From: Callorhinus ursinus
Taxonomy: Eukaryota; Chordata; Mammalia; Carnivora; Otariidae
Direction: 5' to 3'
Assembly: GCF_003265705.1 (NCBI RefSeq)
Contig: NW_020312966.1
Coordinates: 22,009,436 to 22,073,435, forward strand
DNA: 64,000 nt
In this document: positions 1 through 12,265 of the stretch, piece after piece
Layout: each line of letters opens with the position of its first letter
Numbering within the stretch: the first letter of the stretch is position 1
The notes under the pieces: generated by a model
Database searches by the model: none
Seen by the model: only the letters and a program-made list of their open reading frames with translations
What the model was told of the DNA's origin: nothing
Program-made: the position numbers and the translations under genes

Positions 1-979
1 AAATGTCTGAGAGGCTGTATTTAAAAACATAGGAATTTTCTAGAATGAGGACAGACACGAGTTCGGAGTAAAAGTCTTCAAGTATCAATCATAACAAGTA
101 AAAATAAGCCCACACACGTCTTGGTGAAATTGCAGTATATCAAGAATAAAGACTTGATAGTTGGAAAAGAAGACATAATACTAGAAAGAAATGCCCTTTG
201 CCCTGGTGGCCAGCTTCCCAGCAGCAATAGCAGATGCTAGAAGACAACAAAGTAGTGCCTTCTTCACATTCTGGAAGGAATAAAAGTTTCATTATAAATC
301 GTATACCCAGCTAATGTACTATTTAATAGTGAGGTTATCATAAACGTATTTTGAGCTATATACAGCTAGGAGAATTTATTTACTTCTGTACACCCTCATT
401 AAAACAATTGCCAGGTGACGTATTTCATTTATAGAAAGTAAAGGGAGGGTGTGGAAGAAATGAATGATAAAATATATGAATAAATGTAATAAACTCATTG
501 TAAAGAATATGAAAATTTAAAGGTGTAAAATTTTAGACAATTACAAAGGTGGTGGGTCTTTTCGACACATGTTAAAGTCTTCAGATTTGGTTAGAAAATT
601 TATAGAGTTATGTACGTTCAGTAATAATTTCTGAAGGAAGAGAGTTACTAAACCAGCGAAGGGAACTAGCAAAAGGGAAAGTGGTAATAGTGATGATGAT
701 GATGATCAGATATTATGTCTATTAGCCTACAGGAAAGTAGAAAAACAGGGAGAAAAAGAAAAAACAATGAAGGCATGGTAAATCAAATACACAAAGTGAG
801 TTGGTAGACATAGAATTTATCATAAAATGTTAAAAAGATTAAATTCTCTTAATAAAATTTTAGATTGAATGCAGTCTACCCAGAGACTGGTTTCAAGGGT
901 ATCATGAAACAAAAGGGCATACAAAAGTTAAAATTAAAGAACTATGCCACTCAAATGCTAATCAAAAAAAGCTGCTTCA
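1..979. other. Intergenic, no gene seen
   Basis: Unique AT-rich sequence with a short GATGAT run (about 692-706). No open frame of note and no recognised repeat. Confidence 0.6.
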
Positions 980-1175
980 GGGGCACCTGGGTGGCTCAGT
1001 CTAGGTTAAGCGTCTGCCTTCAACTCAGGTCATGATCTCAGGGTCCTGGGATGGAGTCCGGGGTGGGGCTCCCTGCTCAGTGGGGAGTCTGCTTCTCCCT
1101 CTCCCTCTGCTGTTCCCCTTACTTGTGCCTTCTCGTCAAATAAATAAATAAAATATTTAAAAAATAATAATAAAA
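980..1175 (+). mobile_element. Carnivore tRNA-Lys-derived SINE (Can-SINE)
   Basis: The head GGGGCACCTGGGTGGCTCAG with tRNA-like box A, the GGTCATGATCTCAGGGTCCTGG core, a CT-rich tract and an AAATAAATAAATAAAATA tail identify the element. No convincing target-site duplication was found. Confidence 0.9.
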
Positions 1176-1254
1176 AGAAAATGTTAAAAAATGCTTTTAT
1201 GTGGTCGCAATTTATAGTTATAAATATTCTGGGAGAAAAAGAAAGACTGGCTGT

Positions 1255-1454
1255 TTTATTTGTTTATTTATTTTTAATTTATTTTTTAGAGAGGGAGGTG
1301 GGGAGGGGCAGAGGGAAAGGGAGAGAGAGAATCTTAAGCAGTTTCCACACCCAGCACGCACCGGATGCGGGGCTTGATCTCACCCCCCTGAGATCATGAC
1401 CTGAGCCAAAGTCAAGAGTCGGTCACTTAACTGACTGAGCCACCCAGGTGCCCC
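1255..1454 (-). mobile_element. Carnivore SINE, reverse orientation, diverged
   Basis: It reads as T-rich tail, GAGAGGGAGG purine tract, GATCATGACCTGAGCC and finally GCCACCCAGGTGCCCC, the reverse complement of the SINE head. It has more substitutions than the copies with clear duplications, so it is an older insertion. Confidence 0.85.
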
Positions 1455-1718
1455 ACGGATGGCCATTTTAAAAGAGAAGTAAGCATTCTATCTGTAATAC
1501 TTTACACTGGAGAAATACCCTGTCTATACTAACATTACTTGATGTGTAGCTAACATCATTTTACCTTTACACATAAGTGCCAATCATTGATTACTAGCAT
1601 AATTATTGTTCTACTTATTGTAAGAACACTCATTCACTCTTAAGATTAAATCTGTACCTTCATTTCTCCCTCTCCAAACGCTGTCATCAAAGGCAGATAG
1701 ATACATATTGACTCACTT

Positions 1719-2023
1719 TTTTTTTTACTTTATTTATTTGGGGTGCCTGGGTGGCTCAGTTGGTTGGGCATCTGCCTTTGGCTCAGGTCATGATCCCAGG
1801 GTCCTGGGATCGAGCCCCACATCTGGCTCCCTGTTCAGCAGGGAGTCTGCTTCTCCCTCTCCCTCTGTGCTCTCTCTCAAATAAATAAATAAATCTTTAA
1901 AAAATAAAGTAAATAAATAGAAGTTTCATTTATTTAAGTAATCTCTATACCCACATGGCACTCGAACTCATGACCGGAGATCAGGAATCACATACTCTTC
2001 CGACTGAGCCAGCCAGGTGCCAC
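1719..2023 (-). mobile_element. Older reverse-orientation SINE, split by a younger SINE
   Basis: The tail (about 1719-1739) and body (about 1921-2023, ending GAGCCAGCCAGGTGCCA) belong to one reverse-orientation element. A forward SINE at 1740-1920 interrupts it. TGACTCACT flanks the composite at 1710-1718 and 2024-2032 as a target-site duplication, and a third copy lies at 2048-2056. Confidence 0.8.
1740..1920 (+). mobile_element. Younger forward SINE nested in an older SINE
   Basis: Complete head (GGGTGCCTGGGTGGCTCAG), core, CTCCCTCT tract and AAATAAATAAATAAATCTT tail. Both sides are the older reverse SINE at 1719-2023. Confidence 0.88.
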
Positions 2024-2354
2024 TGACTCACTATTTTTTTTGTTTTTTGACTCACTATTTTTAATGTAAGGTTGCATGTAAACAGAACTCAAATTGTGAC
2101 TGAAAAGCCCTTGGGAACTGTAACTACTGCTAAGGACTGCTAGTTTCTCCATTTCACTTTTGTGCTCCTTCTAAGCACTTGTTCATGAGATTTCTGTTTT
2201 CTTAGTATTTGCTTCATCCTTTTCATTTTCTCTCAACCAACTTTTCTGGTTACCTATAGGTTGTATTTTTTGAATGATTGTGCTCATGATGAATAAGGTG
2301 GGCAGGCAAAAAAATAAAAGAAAGAAAACTAAAAAGAAAAAGAAGAAGGAAAAA

Positions 2355-2460
2355 GGCAGTGTAGTATAGTAGAGTTTTAAGAATGAATTGAGAAACAGAA
2401 ATAAAGTGCTTCTATCAATGTGTGACACGTAAGTCCTCAATAAATGTTTGCAGCTCTACT
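2355..2460 (+). repeat. Probable MIR fragment
   Basis: It begins CAGTGTAGTATAGTAGAGTTTTAAGA, like the MIR head, and ends CCTCAATAAATGTTTG, like the MIR/L2 3' end, with the middle deleted. Assignment is by eye. Confidence 0.4.
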
Positions 2461-2989
2461 GTAATTCTACTTATGAATATATTCTCATTATGGTTATACT
2501 TTGACAAACAGGAATAGAGTATGGGCTTTTGTTATGTATGATTTTGAAGAGCAAAGATGATAAGACTATATCCTAAGTGTCTTATGTATGTATTTCAATT
2601 TTACATGTATCCAAAATACTCTATTTTGTCTACTATGAAGAGTTGCTAAAGAGAAAAGGGATAACATCATTTGTTCAAAGAGTCCTCATTTGTGTCATCT
2701 GGAGCATTTTTCTGAGACATTTGAAAGTGTGTTTTCCTCACCAACTCCATCTAAACAATGAACAAACTCTATAAAAGACAGAAGCAATGCTTGTTGAAGA
2801 TTTTGCTGACCTCAAATGCTGGTTCAGGAAAGTTATGTTGAATTTTTATGCTCTGATTTTCTTTTACTTGATCTCTATTCCATGCTTTATGAGTTTTTGA
2901 ATTTGTATGAAATCTCTAAATTCCCTAGAGTACTTATAAATTTCAACAAATAATAGACATGTTTCCTCATTTAGAAAAAACCTAAATTG

Positions 2990-3332
2990 ACTGATGAATC
3001 ACAGACCTGTACCTCTGAAACAAATAATACATTATATGTTAAAAAAAAAAAGAAGATAGTAAGGAGGGAAAAATGAAGCGGGGGGCGGAAATCGGAGGGG
3101 GAGATAAACCATGAGAGACTATGGACTCAGAAACAAATTGAGGGTTCTAGAGGGGAGGGGGGTGGAGGGATGGGTTAGCCTGGTGATGGGTATTAAAGAG
3201 GGCACGTATTGAATGGAGCACTGGGTGTTATACGCAAACAATGAATCATGGAACACTACATCAAAAACTAATGATGTAATGTATGGTGATTAACATAACA
3301 TAATAAAATAAAATTTAAAAAATAAAAAAAAG
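2990..3332 (+). mobile_element. 5'-truncated carnivore LINE-1, 3' UTR only
   Basis: It contains the carnivore L1 3' UTR: TGAATCACAGACCTGTACCT, the G-rich GAGGGGAGGGGGGTGG tract, GGAGCACTGGGTGTTATA, and GGTGATTAACATAACATAAT with an A-rich tail. A 14-bp duplication AAAAACCTAAATTG flanks it (2976-2989 and 3333-3346), so this is a bona fide retrotransposition event. Confidence 0.9.
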
Positions 3333-3510
3333 AAAAACCTAAATTGTTCCAAAGACAAAATATTTCTTTCACAATGTTTAAAAAGACAAAGCCATTCACC
3401 TCCAATAATCCTTTTATGAGAAAGATAAATACCAACTCAATATAGGTATCTCTAATCCAAAATTAAATGAAAAACTTAAGGCATTTTGTAATAATGAAAT
3501 ATGAAAAACT

Positions 3511-3640
3511 TGGAGTGTCTGGGTGGCTCAGTTGATTGAGTGCCCAACTCTTGATTTCAGCTCAGGTCTTGATCTCAGGGTCATGAGTTCAAGCCCCACG
3601 TTAGGCTCCATGCTGGGCGTGGAGCCTACTTAAAAAAATT
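3511..3640 (+). mobile_element. Short carnivore SINE with 11-bp duplication
   Basis: GTGTCTGGGTGGCTCAGTTG head, TCTTGATCTCAGGGTCATG core and a short tail (TTAAAAAAATT) without a CT tract, which marks an older subfamily. TATGAAAAACT flanks it at 3500-3510 and about 3640-3650. Confidence 0.88.
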
Positions 3641-3650
3641 ATGAAAAACT

Positions 3651-5439
3651 CAATCACAATCATTGTCTATCTTCAAATACCATTTTCATTAATTCAAAAT
3701 TAGACATCTGGGTTTAAAAATTCCCTCCTTTTTCTTGTCATGCACATTATTGATGATTTCCTTAAATGGAAACAGTACAAATGACTTATTCCCCAAAATT
3801 CGTATTTTGGTAATTATTTTGAAAGCTGCAAGACTAAGGAAGAGTCAGAGGTCATTGAGGTGAAGACTGCGGTTGTAACGTCAAAAACCTTAGCGAGGCT
3901 TTCTGAAAGCTTTAGTTATTTTAACCATTTGCACGACATCTTCATGTAATGGCAAGTGCAGGATTGAAATCGCAAAGCCCAGACCCACAGGTGCCCATTG
4001 TTGATCTTGGGTCTTTCAAAAATGTGTTTTTATGGCATGAAGAACATGTCCCCTCCTAAATATAAGAAAAGTATATGTAATTATATTAAAATTAAAGGAG
4101 CACTGGTAAGGCATCAAGCTAAATTTAGAGCCAGAAAAAATTTGTTGAGGGGAAAAAAAACAATAGTAACTCCCCAAAAGTATCATGTAATGCAAAAATG
4201 AAAAGATTCGCACTTTAACAAGAGTAGTACTCCCTAGTTCAATGGTAATGAATAATAGTAATTGAACAATTAATAGATGCCAGGCAACCTATTTGACATA
4301 CACTTTTTATTTGAAAAGCCTTTCTCTCAAATGGGCCCGAAGTTTACCCACATGTTAGATTTAAGGAACTAGGTTTCACATGGGCTGATAAATTGCCTCA
4401 ATTATGTATTTTGTTCTTTCTTTTCTTTCAACTTCATATTTTAAGCATTTTCGAAGTCACTAAGTTATACTTTAAAAACCTTAAAGACATAGAATATGGC
4501 CACTTAGCTATGGAATTATTATGGAACTAGACCACATTATATGCATCTAATCCTCAAGTATTGAATACTCACCAGCATTGATAACTTATTTGCTTACACT
4601 TTGCTAATTACATAGATAAAAAAAATAACCCATACATTTTCGTGTGACAGTTTGAATAAATATGATCATGCAAGATTCAAATTAGAAAAATATTCATATT
4701 ATTGAAACATTTTCTTTTTAATTTTTTTCCCAAAGAGTAATGTGTAATATCGTTAAGCCCCCAACAAGTCAGGATAATAAAATATAATTATCTATAACCA
4801 TCCACTTGTATTAATTTTTGAGTGACAATATTTTTCCATGGCCACGAAAACAGCAGTTTTGCAAACAATTGTGATCTATTTGCCCGCTCCCATATATCAC
4901 CCCATAACATTTGTGACTGGCCAAGGAGGACCATGTTGATAGCACACGTACACCACTTGGAAAGTCTGTACCCTCTGTCTCCTCCCCGAATGCCATCATC
5001 AAGCTTAGGTACAGATTTAACTCACTATTCAAGTTGATAATGATACAGCTCCTTGGAAACTTTCCATAAATTATCCTTTAGCTCTGGGACATCCCCACTG
5101 ATACAGTTTATCCTGCCCCCAACAGATCCTTTGGATTTCAGAAGTCTCTGAGGCTTTAAGGATTAGGCTAAATGGACACTGATAAAATGCAAAAGTGACA
5201 AAATATAGAAGCAGTGCGGCATCCCCTGTGGCTTTTAAAAAGGACAGCATGGGGATTTTCTACCCACGGTCAGAGAGGGGAATTCTTTTCTGTGTAATTG
5301 TGCCTGCTAGAACACTTTAAAAAGAAAAGCCTTGACCCCACATACCAACCATGTATAAACACTTCTGTCATATAAACCCAGAGGCGGCTAATATTTTTAA
5401 CGAAGACAAAAGCACTTAGAAAACAACTGCATTTATTTT
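3651..5439. other. Intergenic, no gene seen
   Basis: AT-rich, largely unique. Overlapping short frames on both strands at 4811-5037 show no family resemblance. A weak MIR-like stretch may lie at 4235-4390. Confidence 0.5.
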
Positions 5440-5600
5440 ATATCATAGTTTACATCAGACTAATTGAATTTTAAACTAATTAAACAAGAAAACATCAATT
5501 AGGTATCTATTGTCTCTCTTGTGTAATTATATTGTTTTATCGCCTCTGTTTCGTAATTGTTGCCAAGCAGCTTTTTAAATGTTATCATGAGTTTTCCAGA
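5440..5600. promoter_or_regulatory. Candidate non-coding regulatory block rich in TAAT cores
   Basis: Non-repetitive sequence with TAATTG (5461), TAATTA (5477), CAATTA (5496), TAATTA (5524) and TAATTG (5554), five homeodomain-type cores in about 100 bp. This is a motif observation only, since such cores also arise by chance in AT-rich DNA. Confidence 0.25.
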
Positions 5601-5890
5601 GAAGGAATCAGAGAAGTGTCACACATGTTTTGGACTCCAAGGGCTTTTGAGAGGTATGCTTCTGCTGAAATTAGGTCCTTTTGACAAACAGGTGTTCTTG
5701 GCACATTTGATTTTTAAAACATCTTGATCTATTAGAAACAGTTGAGCTCCTGGAGCTCTAGTTCCTAAAAATTGATAATCGTAGTTGCTCATGAGTATTT
5801 TGTATAACAGCCCAATCTACACCTAAGCAGGTTATCATGAACACCACTTCCCTACTCTCTCCGCTTTGAGCAAGAAAGACAGTACCTTTT

Positions 5891-5936
5891 ATTTTATTTT
5901 TTGGTTTTTTAAAAGATTTTATTTATTTATTTATTT

Positions 5937-5977
<41 letters not shown>

Positions 5978-6128
5978 CGAGAGAGGGAACACAAGCAGGG
6001 GGAGTGGGAGAGGGAGAAGCAGGCTTTCCGCTGAGCAGGGAGCCCGATGCGGGGCTCGATCCCAGGACCCTGGGACCATGACCTGAGCCGAAGGCAGGCG
6101 CTTAACAACTGAGCCACCCAGGCGCCCC
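5891..6128 (-). mobile_element. Young reverse SINE with expanded GA tract
   Basis: T-rich tail, a pure GA run at 5941-5974, GCAGGGAGCCCGATGCGGGG, and GCCACCCAGGCGCCCC. A 15-bp duplication with one mismatch, AAGACAGTACCTTTT / AAGACAGTAACTTTT, lies at 5876-5890 and 6129-6143. Confidence 0.92.
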
Positions 6129-6143
6129 AAGACAGTAACTTTT

Positions 6144-8749
6144 AAGAACAAGTTGGTCTCAAAGGTAAGAGAAGCCAAGATGGAGCCTCTTAATTGCATC
6201 CCTGAGAATGCAGGTATAAAAGGAATGCAGTATCTGTGAAAGTGGTCCCTATTTAACTCTTGAAAAGCATTTCACTTTTCTTCAGCCTTCCTCCCATTCT
6301 CCCACTTCTGGAGTAAGCCACCGTGAATGATTCAATTCCATCGAGGAATACTGCTTTTAAAAATAGTATTTCCACATAGCAAAATCTCTTATGTTGTCTC
6401 ATGCAGAAATTGTGCTGGATATGAAGTTGCATGTGTCCTGTGGACTTCAGCTGGCTGAGGGCCTCTCATCCTTCAGTGCTCTTATTCGTGAATCTACTCC
6501 TTTCGATAGATCTTTATCCTCCTTTAGTCTAATAATAATACTAGCATGATATTAATAATAGCCTAATTCCTATCCAAAATGAAACTCTCCTTCACACTTT
6601 GTTAGCACTGACCCTCACACCCATTGTCCGGACTTTCAAACCCATAATCTCATTAATATTTTTAACAAATCCTGAGAGAAATTCAAAGTATTACTTTAAA
6701 CACCTTAAGATCACGTAGCAGAGGCTCAGAACCATGCTATCTACTCCCAGCCTTACAAGGCTGATAAAGGAGGGAGGGATGCAAGAATTCTATTGTGTCT
6801 CCTACTACCCCTTCCTGGTCCTAATAACCACCCTCCCACTGAGTTCTCCTGGAATTCCTTTGTGTTTATGCAAAGAACACATAATTTAGCACCTGAAGAC
6901 TAGCTCCGGTTTCTCTGTAATGAAGTCCCTGGTGACTTATCTCTGAAATTATGTTTTAAAGCCCTCATAGCACCACACAGCGTAGCAGCCCACAAGAGGT
7001 GAAGACAGGAAAATGATGGTCTGTGCCTAATAGAATTTCTTTTACTCTTTGCAGATCTGGATGCCTCTCTACTAGGTTTTCTTACCTCTGTTTCCTTTTT
7101 GTTTGTTTTTGGTAGGTTCTTGGTTCTTTGCTCTACCCCTCAAATACCCAGTCCCAATAATACCCACAGACCTACCTGTTTACCTGCTGTGAATCAACAA
7201 CCTGGCGATGATCTTGGATGTTTGGCTTACACCAGTATGGCCCATTTGCCCATAATCACGCTCACCTTGAGCTACTGGTTTTCAGGTCTGGTCCTGCCTG
7301 CAGACTGACAGGATGGCCTAACTAAGTATCCTTTCTGGACATATTGTCTAACCAGATTTTTCTTCTGTGACCAAATTGGCTTTGTGATACGGGCTTTAGT
7401 GCAGCATAGCGAGGGCTGAGAAAAAAGGCCATGAGTGTGTGTAGTAAGACCTCCGCTTGCAGAAACTCCACATTCCTTCCTACCAGGGGCTCCGCAGCTG
7501 CCCACGACGTCCTATTTATCTTCTACAGCCACTAAACATTTCTAGTTTTCTGGCACTTTCCCTGTGAAGTTGAAAAGAGGAAATGTATCAGATTCATCTT
7601 TGTAGCAGAATGTCCTAAAAAATGTTCTGAGAAAATGGCTTGACAGAAAAGCTGAAAGAACTTGTTTAGAATTATCAGAGCGCATCATATTTGTTTTGCC
7701 CCGTTGGGAGAAGGTAACTTTTTTACCTAAAGTGGGTCTCCACCATCCGGAGGCAAAATGGCTGATGCAACCCAGCAAACCGGAAACAAATCTGTAATGA
7801 AATGGGTTAATGGTTCTAATTCTCCACTGGTCACTGTTGGTTACACTAGGAAAGAACATCTGTGTAGTTAAATACATGATTGATATTGAAAGGTCTTTGT
7901 CGCAATAGCCAAGAGTACTAATTTGGCTAGGTTTCAAAGTGCAAGCTCACCCCTAGCTAGCAGGTCTCAAAAAAGATATGGAAAGCTTTATAACAAAAGC
8001 AGTTACATGGAAACTCCCAGAAGTATCAGTTTAGAATAGTCTTCTATCTGGAGAAACGTCTCTTCTTGACATAGTCTCTCAGCTGAGAGAATGCTGTTTT
8101 TTAGTCTGTAGCCCCCAGGAAGTCCTCGTTACCAACAGCCTATTTGACATGAGCAGACCTTTACCTAATGCTTAATCACAACCAGCCCACTTTCCCCCTA
8201 TTGTAGGGGAAGATTTTGAGAGCATTTGATATACTCTTTGTGTTACAACCACGAAGTCTTGTTTACAATAGGTAAGAATCCCCGGAAAGGTAAAGTCTGT
8301 GTCCAGCATGCGTGCAAACCTTCCTATGCAAAGTAGGAAATTTTGATATGGCTGGTTTGACCTGGTCATGCTGCTGCTATAAACATTTTCTCCAAAATAC
8401 TAGCCGCTCAGAAGACCGGATTCCAGAAGACGTGCACTCAGGACACCCTAACACTACCGCTGACTCTGTCCCTTTGCCAGACCCGCCCTGCCCTCAGCTG
8501 GAGACCCTGAGGAGGCTCCGTGTCAGCCCTCAAAGAAATCAGAAAAGTAGGGAAACCACTGACCCAACCAGGCCATCAACGGCTCCTAAGGCGAGAGTGG
8601 AGTTTGCTGTGCTGAGTAGGTCAGGACCCACACGGGTACCTTGAGTTTGCACTAGCCGGTTCCTAGTTTCACCCAAATCTGTGCTCGTGATGTCACTGCG
8701 TTTTCCCAGCGCGCTGCCCCTATCTCACGCTCTCTGGGCCCCTCTGACA
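6144..8749. other. Intergenic upstream of HDGFL1
   Basis: Mostly unique sequence, with one possible MIR (6590-6765). Open stretches at 7542-7937 (minus) and 8312-8644 (plus) have no recognisable domain or repeat and look like chance frames. Confidence 0.55.
6590..6765 (-). repeat. Possible MIR remnant
   Basis: AATCTCATTAATATTTTTAACAAATCCTGAGAG followed by a TCACGTAGCAGAGGCTCAGA stretch resembles the reverse complement of the MIR core. It is strongly diverged. Confidence 0.35.
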
Positions 8750-9731
<982 letters not shown>

Positions 9732-9740
<9 letters not shown>

Positions 9741-11035
9741 TCAAGAAGAGCCCCCCACCCCTTTCCTGCTGCGGCCTGGCTGTTACTGGGGAACCTGGTC
9801 ATGGCCTGCAAACTGGGACGCCACCCCCCACCCCCACCCGCTCTCCTCCTCCATCCACCCCCCTCTCCACGCCCGTCCGGCCCTGGGGGTTGACCTGGAG
9901 GGGCAGGCCACCCGGCCCCCGGCTCTGTACCCCCACACCCCCTGAGATCTGAGTCAGGGCTTCTCCGCCCCGGGACGAGCTGAGCCCGCCGCGTCCCTCC
10001 CTGCCTGGAACTGTTTCCCAAGGCTTCAGTTGGGGCCTGGACTGGCCGTTCCCCCCTCCAGATACCCCTCTCTCCCTCCCCCGGGCATTCTGGACCTCTG
10101 CGTTGGAATCAGGGTTGGCGGGGAGGAGGGGGAGGATACCGACCAGGTGGGGGTGGGAGGGGGCTTCCAGGGGCCCGGAAGGGGCCATCCTCAAACCGTG
10201 GTGGTGGTGGTGGGGGGGGCAGTCCCCTCCGCCCCGCCGGTGCCTGTTACCCCGGCTGCTCAGATTCACCGAAAGTGGGACAGCTTCTGGGAGAGGGCCA
10301 CCCTCCTTTCTGAGTCCCTTGTGGGAGTTCTGGGATGTGTCGTTTTTCATCAAATAATTTGGGAGCTTCCCAGTTGTGCATGAGATGGGAAGGGTTCGCT
10401 TTGCCCAGCTCTTTGGTTGGCAGTGGTGAGCAACGTCTGTCCCCATTTCTATCTCTGGGCTTACGTGGGATGTTCTGTGGAGACTCCTGGCCGCCCCTTT
10501 CCCTCTCCCCACAGCCTCCAGGCTGCCCTACAGTCATATATGTCACTCAGGCATAAAAGAAAAGGCACGTAGCTTGGGAAATCTTTTTAATGAAAAGATG
10601 CCCCCCACCCCGCCCCCGCCATTAAGCACTACCCTGGCTATGCCTTCAGTCAGCGGGCAGCTCTGCCGTTGCTAACCCCATTACAGAGATGGACTGGGGG
10701 GTTCCCTTTCTGTTCGGGGTTTGCTGACTTCCTTCTTGTAGTTAAGGCTTTGGGGTTCCTTGGCTGTGCCATTTCCCATCCGTGACGTCCCTCCCCCTGG
10801 CCCCCTCAGCATTGTCACCAGACCTGAAATGTAACTGCCTGAGAGGAGAGAGGGAAGTGAGTGCCCCCTCCCAGCCGCTTCCTGAGCCTCTCAGATGTGC
10901 CCTTCTTCTTCTGTTGTCTCCTTCACCCCTGCCCTTCTCCCTTGGGCTCTGATGAAAAATTGTTGACTGTAGCTTTGGAAGTTGAGAGCTGAACTATTTC
11001 GGTTCCAGGAAATAAAACCTGTTGATTGCTTTAAA
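9732..11035 (+). other. HDGFL1: HDGFL1 3' untranslated region, HDGF-like
   Basis: About 1.3 kb between the stop codon and a polyadenylation signal, GC-rich in its first half and without intron-like breaks. The last 90 bases (from GATGAAAAATTGTTGACTGT at 10951 to AATAAAACCTGTTGATT) resemble the end of the parental HDGF mRNA as I remember it. That supports origin by retrotransposition of a complete processed mRNA. No poly-A tail or target-site duplication is recognisable after it, as expected for an old insertion. Confidence 0.65.
11011..11016 (+). terminator. AATAAA polyadenylation signal of HDGFL1
   Basis: Canonical AATAAA in the context CCAGGAAATAAAACCTG, followed by a GT-containing stretch (CTCAGGTCTGTTCC, about 11040-11055) suitable as a downstream element. 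Cleavage is expected near 11030-11036. Confidence 0.7.
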
Positions 11036-11219
11036 CAAATCTCAGGTCTGTTCCTTTGGTTTCTAAAGAATTGGCCCTTTACGTGAATGCTCCTCCTGTT
11101 CTCTGTACATCCCGCGTTAGAAGCGATTGCTTGTAAGGTACAGGGATACTTTAGAATCCCCCTCCTTGATAAACTTCCCTAATCTCAAGGTCTCTACCCT
11201 TCACGCCACCTGTAGGAAT

Positions 11220-11236
11220 CCCCCCCCCCCCCCCCC
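11220..11236. repeat. 17-base C homopolymer
   Basis: An uninterrupted run of C, followed by ACCCCACACAC. It lies about 200 bp downstream of the HDGFL1 polyadenylation signal. Confidence 0.95.
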
Positions 11237-11774
11237 ACCCCACACACTGTTTGGAACCAATAGGAAGAAGTCAACGTGAAATGTTTGAATGGTGTCAAAC
11301 CCTGGGACAATAACGGAGTTTCTAATGCTCTACATGCTGTACCAAACAACAGATTCAGAGAAGGAGGGTGAGAGGCTTGGTCCTTCTTTTTATTGTTGTG
11401 ATTGCTTTCCCGGAACTCCTCACTACCCTTCTGATAAAAGGCACTTGCTTTATATTTCCGGTTCTTAAAAATATGTCATATCTGCAGAATATTTTGTGTT
11501 TTCTTCAGTGGCTTTGTGCGTATATCGGGGGATATTTAAATATCCTTAATGATAACGACTGCTGGTTTCCAGGTCTTGTATTTGTCAACACTGCATGCAT
11601 GCAGAGGCTTAGTAAATGCTGGAGTCCTTTTCGTAGGACGCCAGGCCATCACCAACCAGCACAGTTGGCAACTAAGGACAGCACTGTTTTCCCTCCCTGT
11701 GCAAGATGATGTTATTTTCCTCCAAGGAGGATGTCAAGGTAATTCCTTGTTTCTTAGTTGCAGTCATATTAATA

Positions 11775-11970
11775 CTAGAAGTTACTATTCAATGAATGTT
11801 TACCATGTGCTGAGAAGAACGACCTCATTCAATCTTTGTAACAGTCTGGGAAGGGAGACCTTGATATTCAAATTTTCCATTGAAAACAGCTTGGTTCAGA
11901 GAGGTTAAGTGGGTTTTTTTGTACCTCACAGGACCCTCAGCATTCAAATATAGGTTTTACTGGTCCCGGC
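11775..11970 (-). repeat. MIR, reverse orientation
   Basis: CCTCATTCAATCTTTGTAACAGTCTGGGA, then GGTTCAGAGAGGTTAAGTGG, then a diverged copy of the remaining core. The order matches the reverse complement of MIR. Confidence 0.6.
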
Positions 11971-12104
11971 CTACGCTTTGTCCCCTGAATTACACGTTCC
12001 AAAAAAGCACTAACCATGAAATCAGAAGTTGACAAAATTGCTCTTTTAGTATTAATAACAAGTAATCATGAGAGCAGCTAATTGATATGTTCTACACATA
12101 ATGT

Positions 12105-12265
12105 CTTTATTAATACAACTACCCGATTAGGTACCTACTATTCTCTGCTTAAAAGCTGGGCGAGCTGAGGTTCAGAGGTGCTAAGTAATTTTCCCAACGT
12201 CAGACAACTAGTAAAAGAGCCAAGATTCAAAGGCAGGCCTTTGTCATAGGTCACAGATGCTTTGT
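12105..12265 (-). repeat. MIR, reverse orientation
   Basis: GATTAGGTACCTACTATT, GAGGTTCAGAGGTGCTAAGTAA, and AGAGCCAAGATTCAAAGGCAGGC follow the order of the MIR reverse complement. Confidence 0.6.

Noticed and set aside
5923..6199. Frames with SLSLSLSL / RERERE runs
   Set aside because: Translation of the GA tract in a SINE.
10247..10512. Minus-strand frames in the HDGFL1 3' UTR
   Set aside because: No domain, and they overlap UTR sequence that resembles HDGF mRNA on the other strand.
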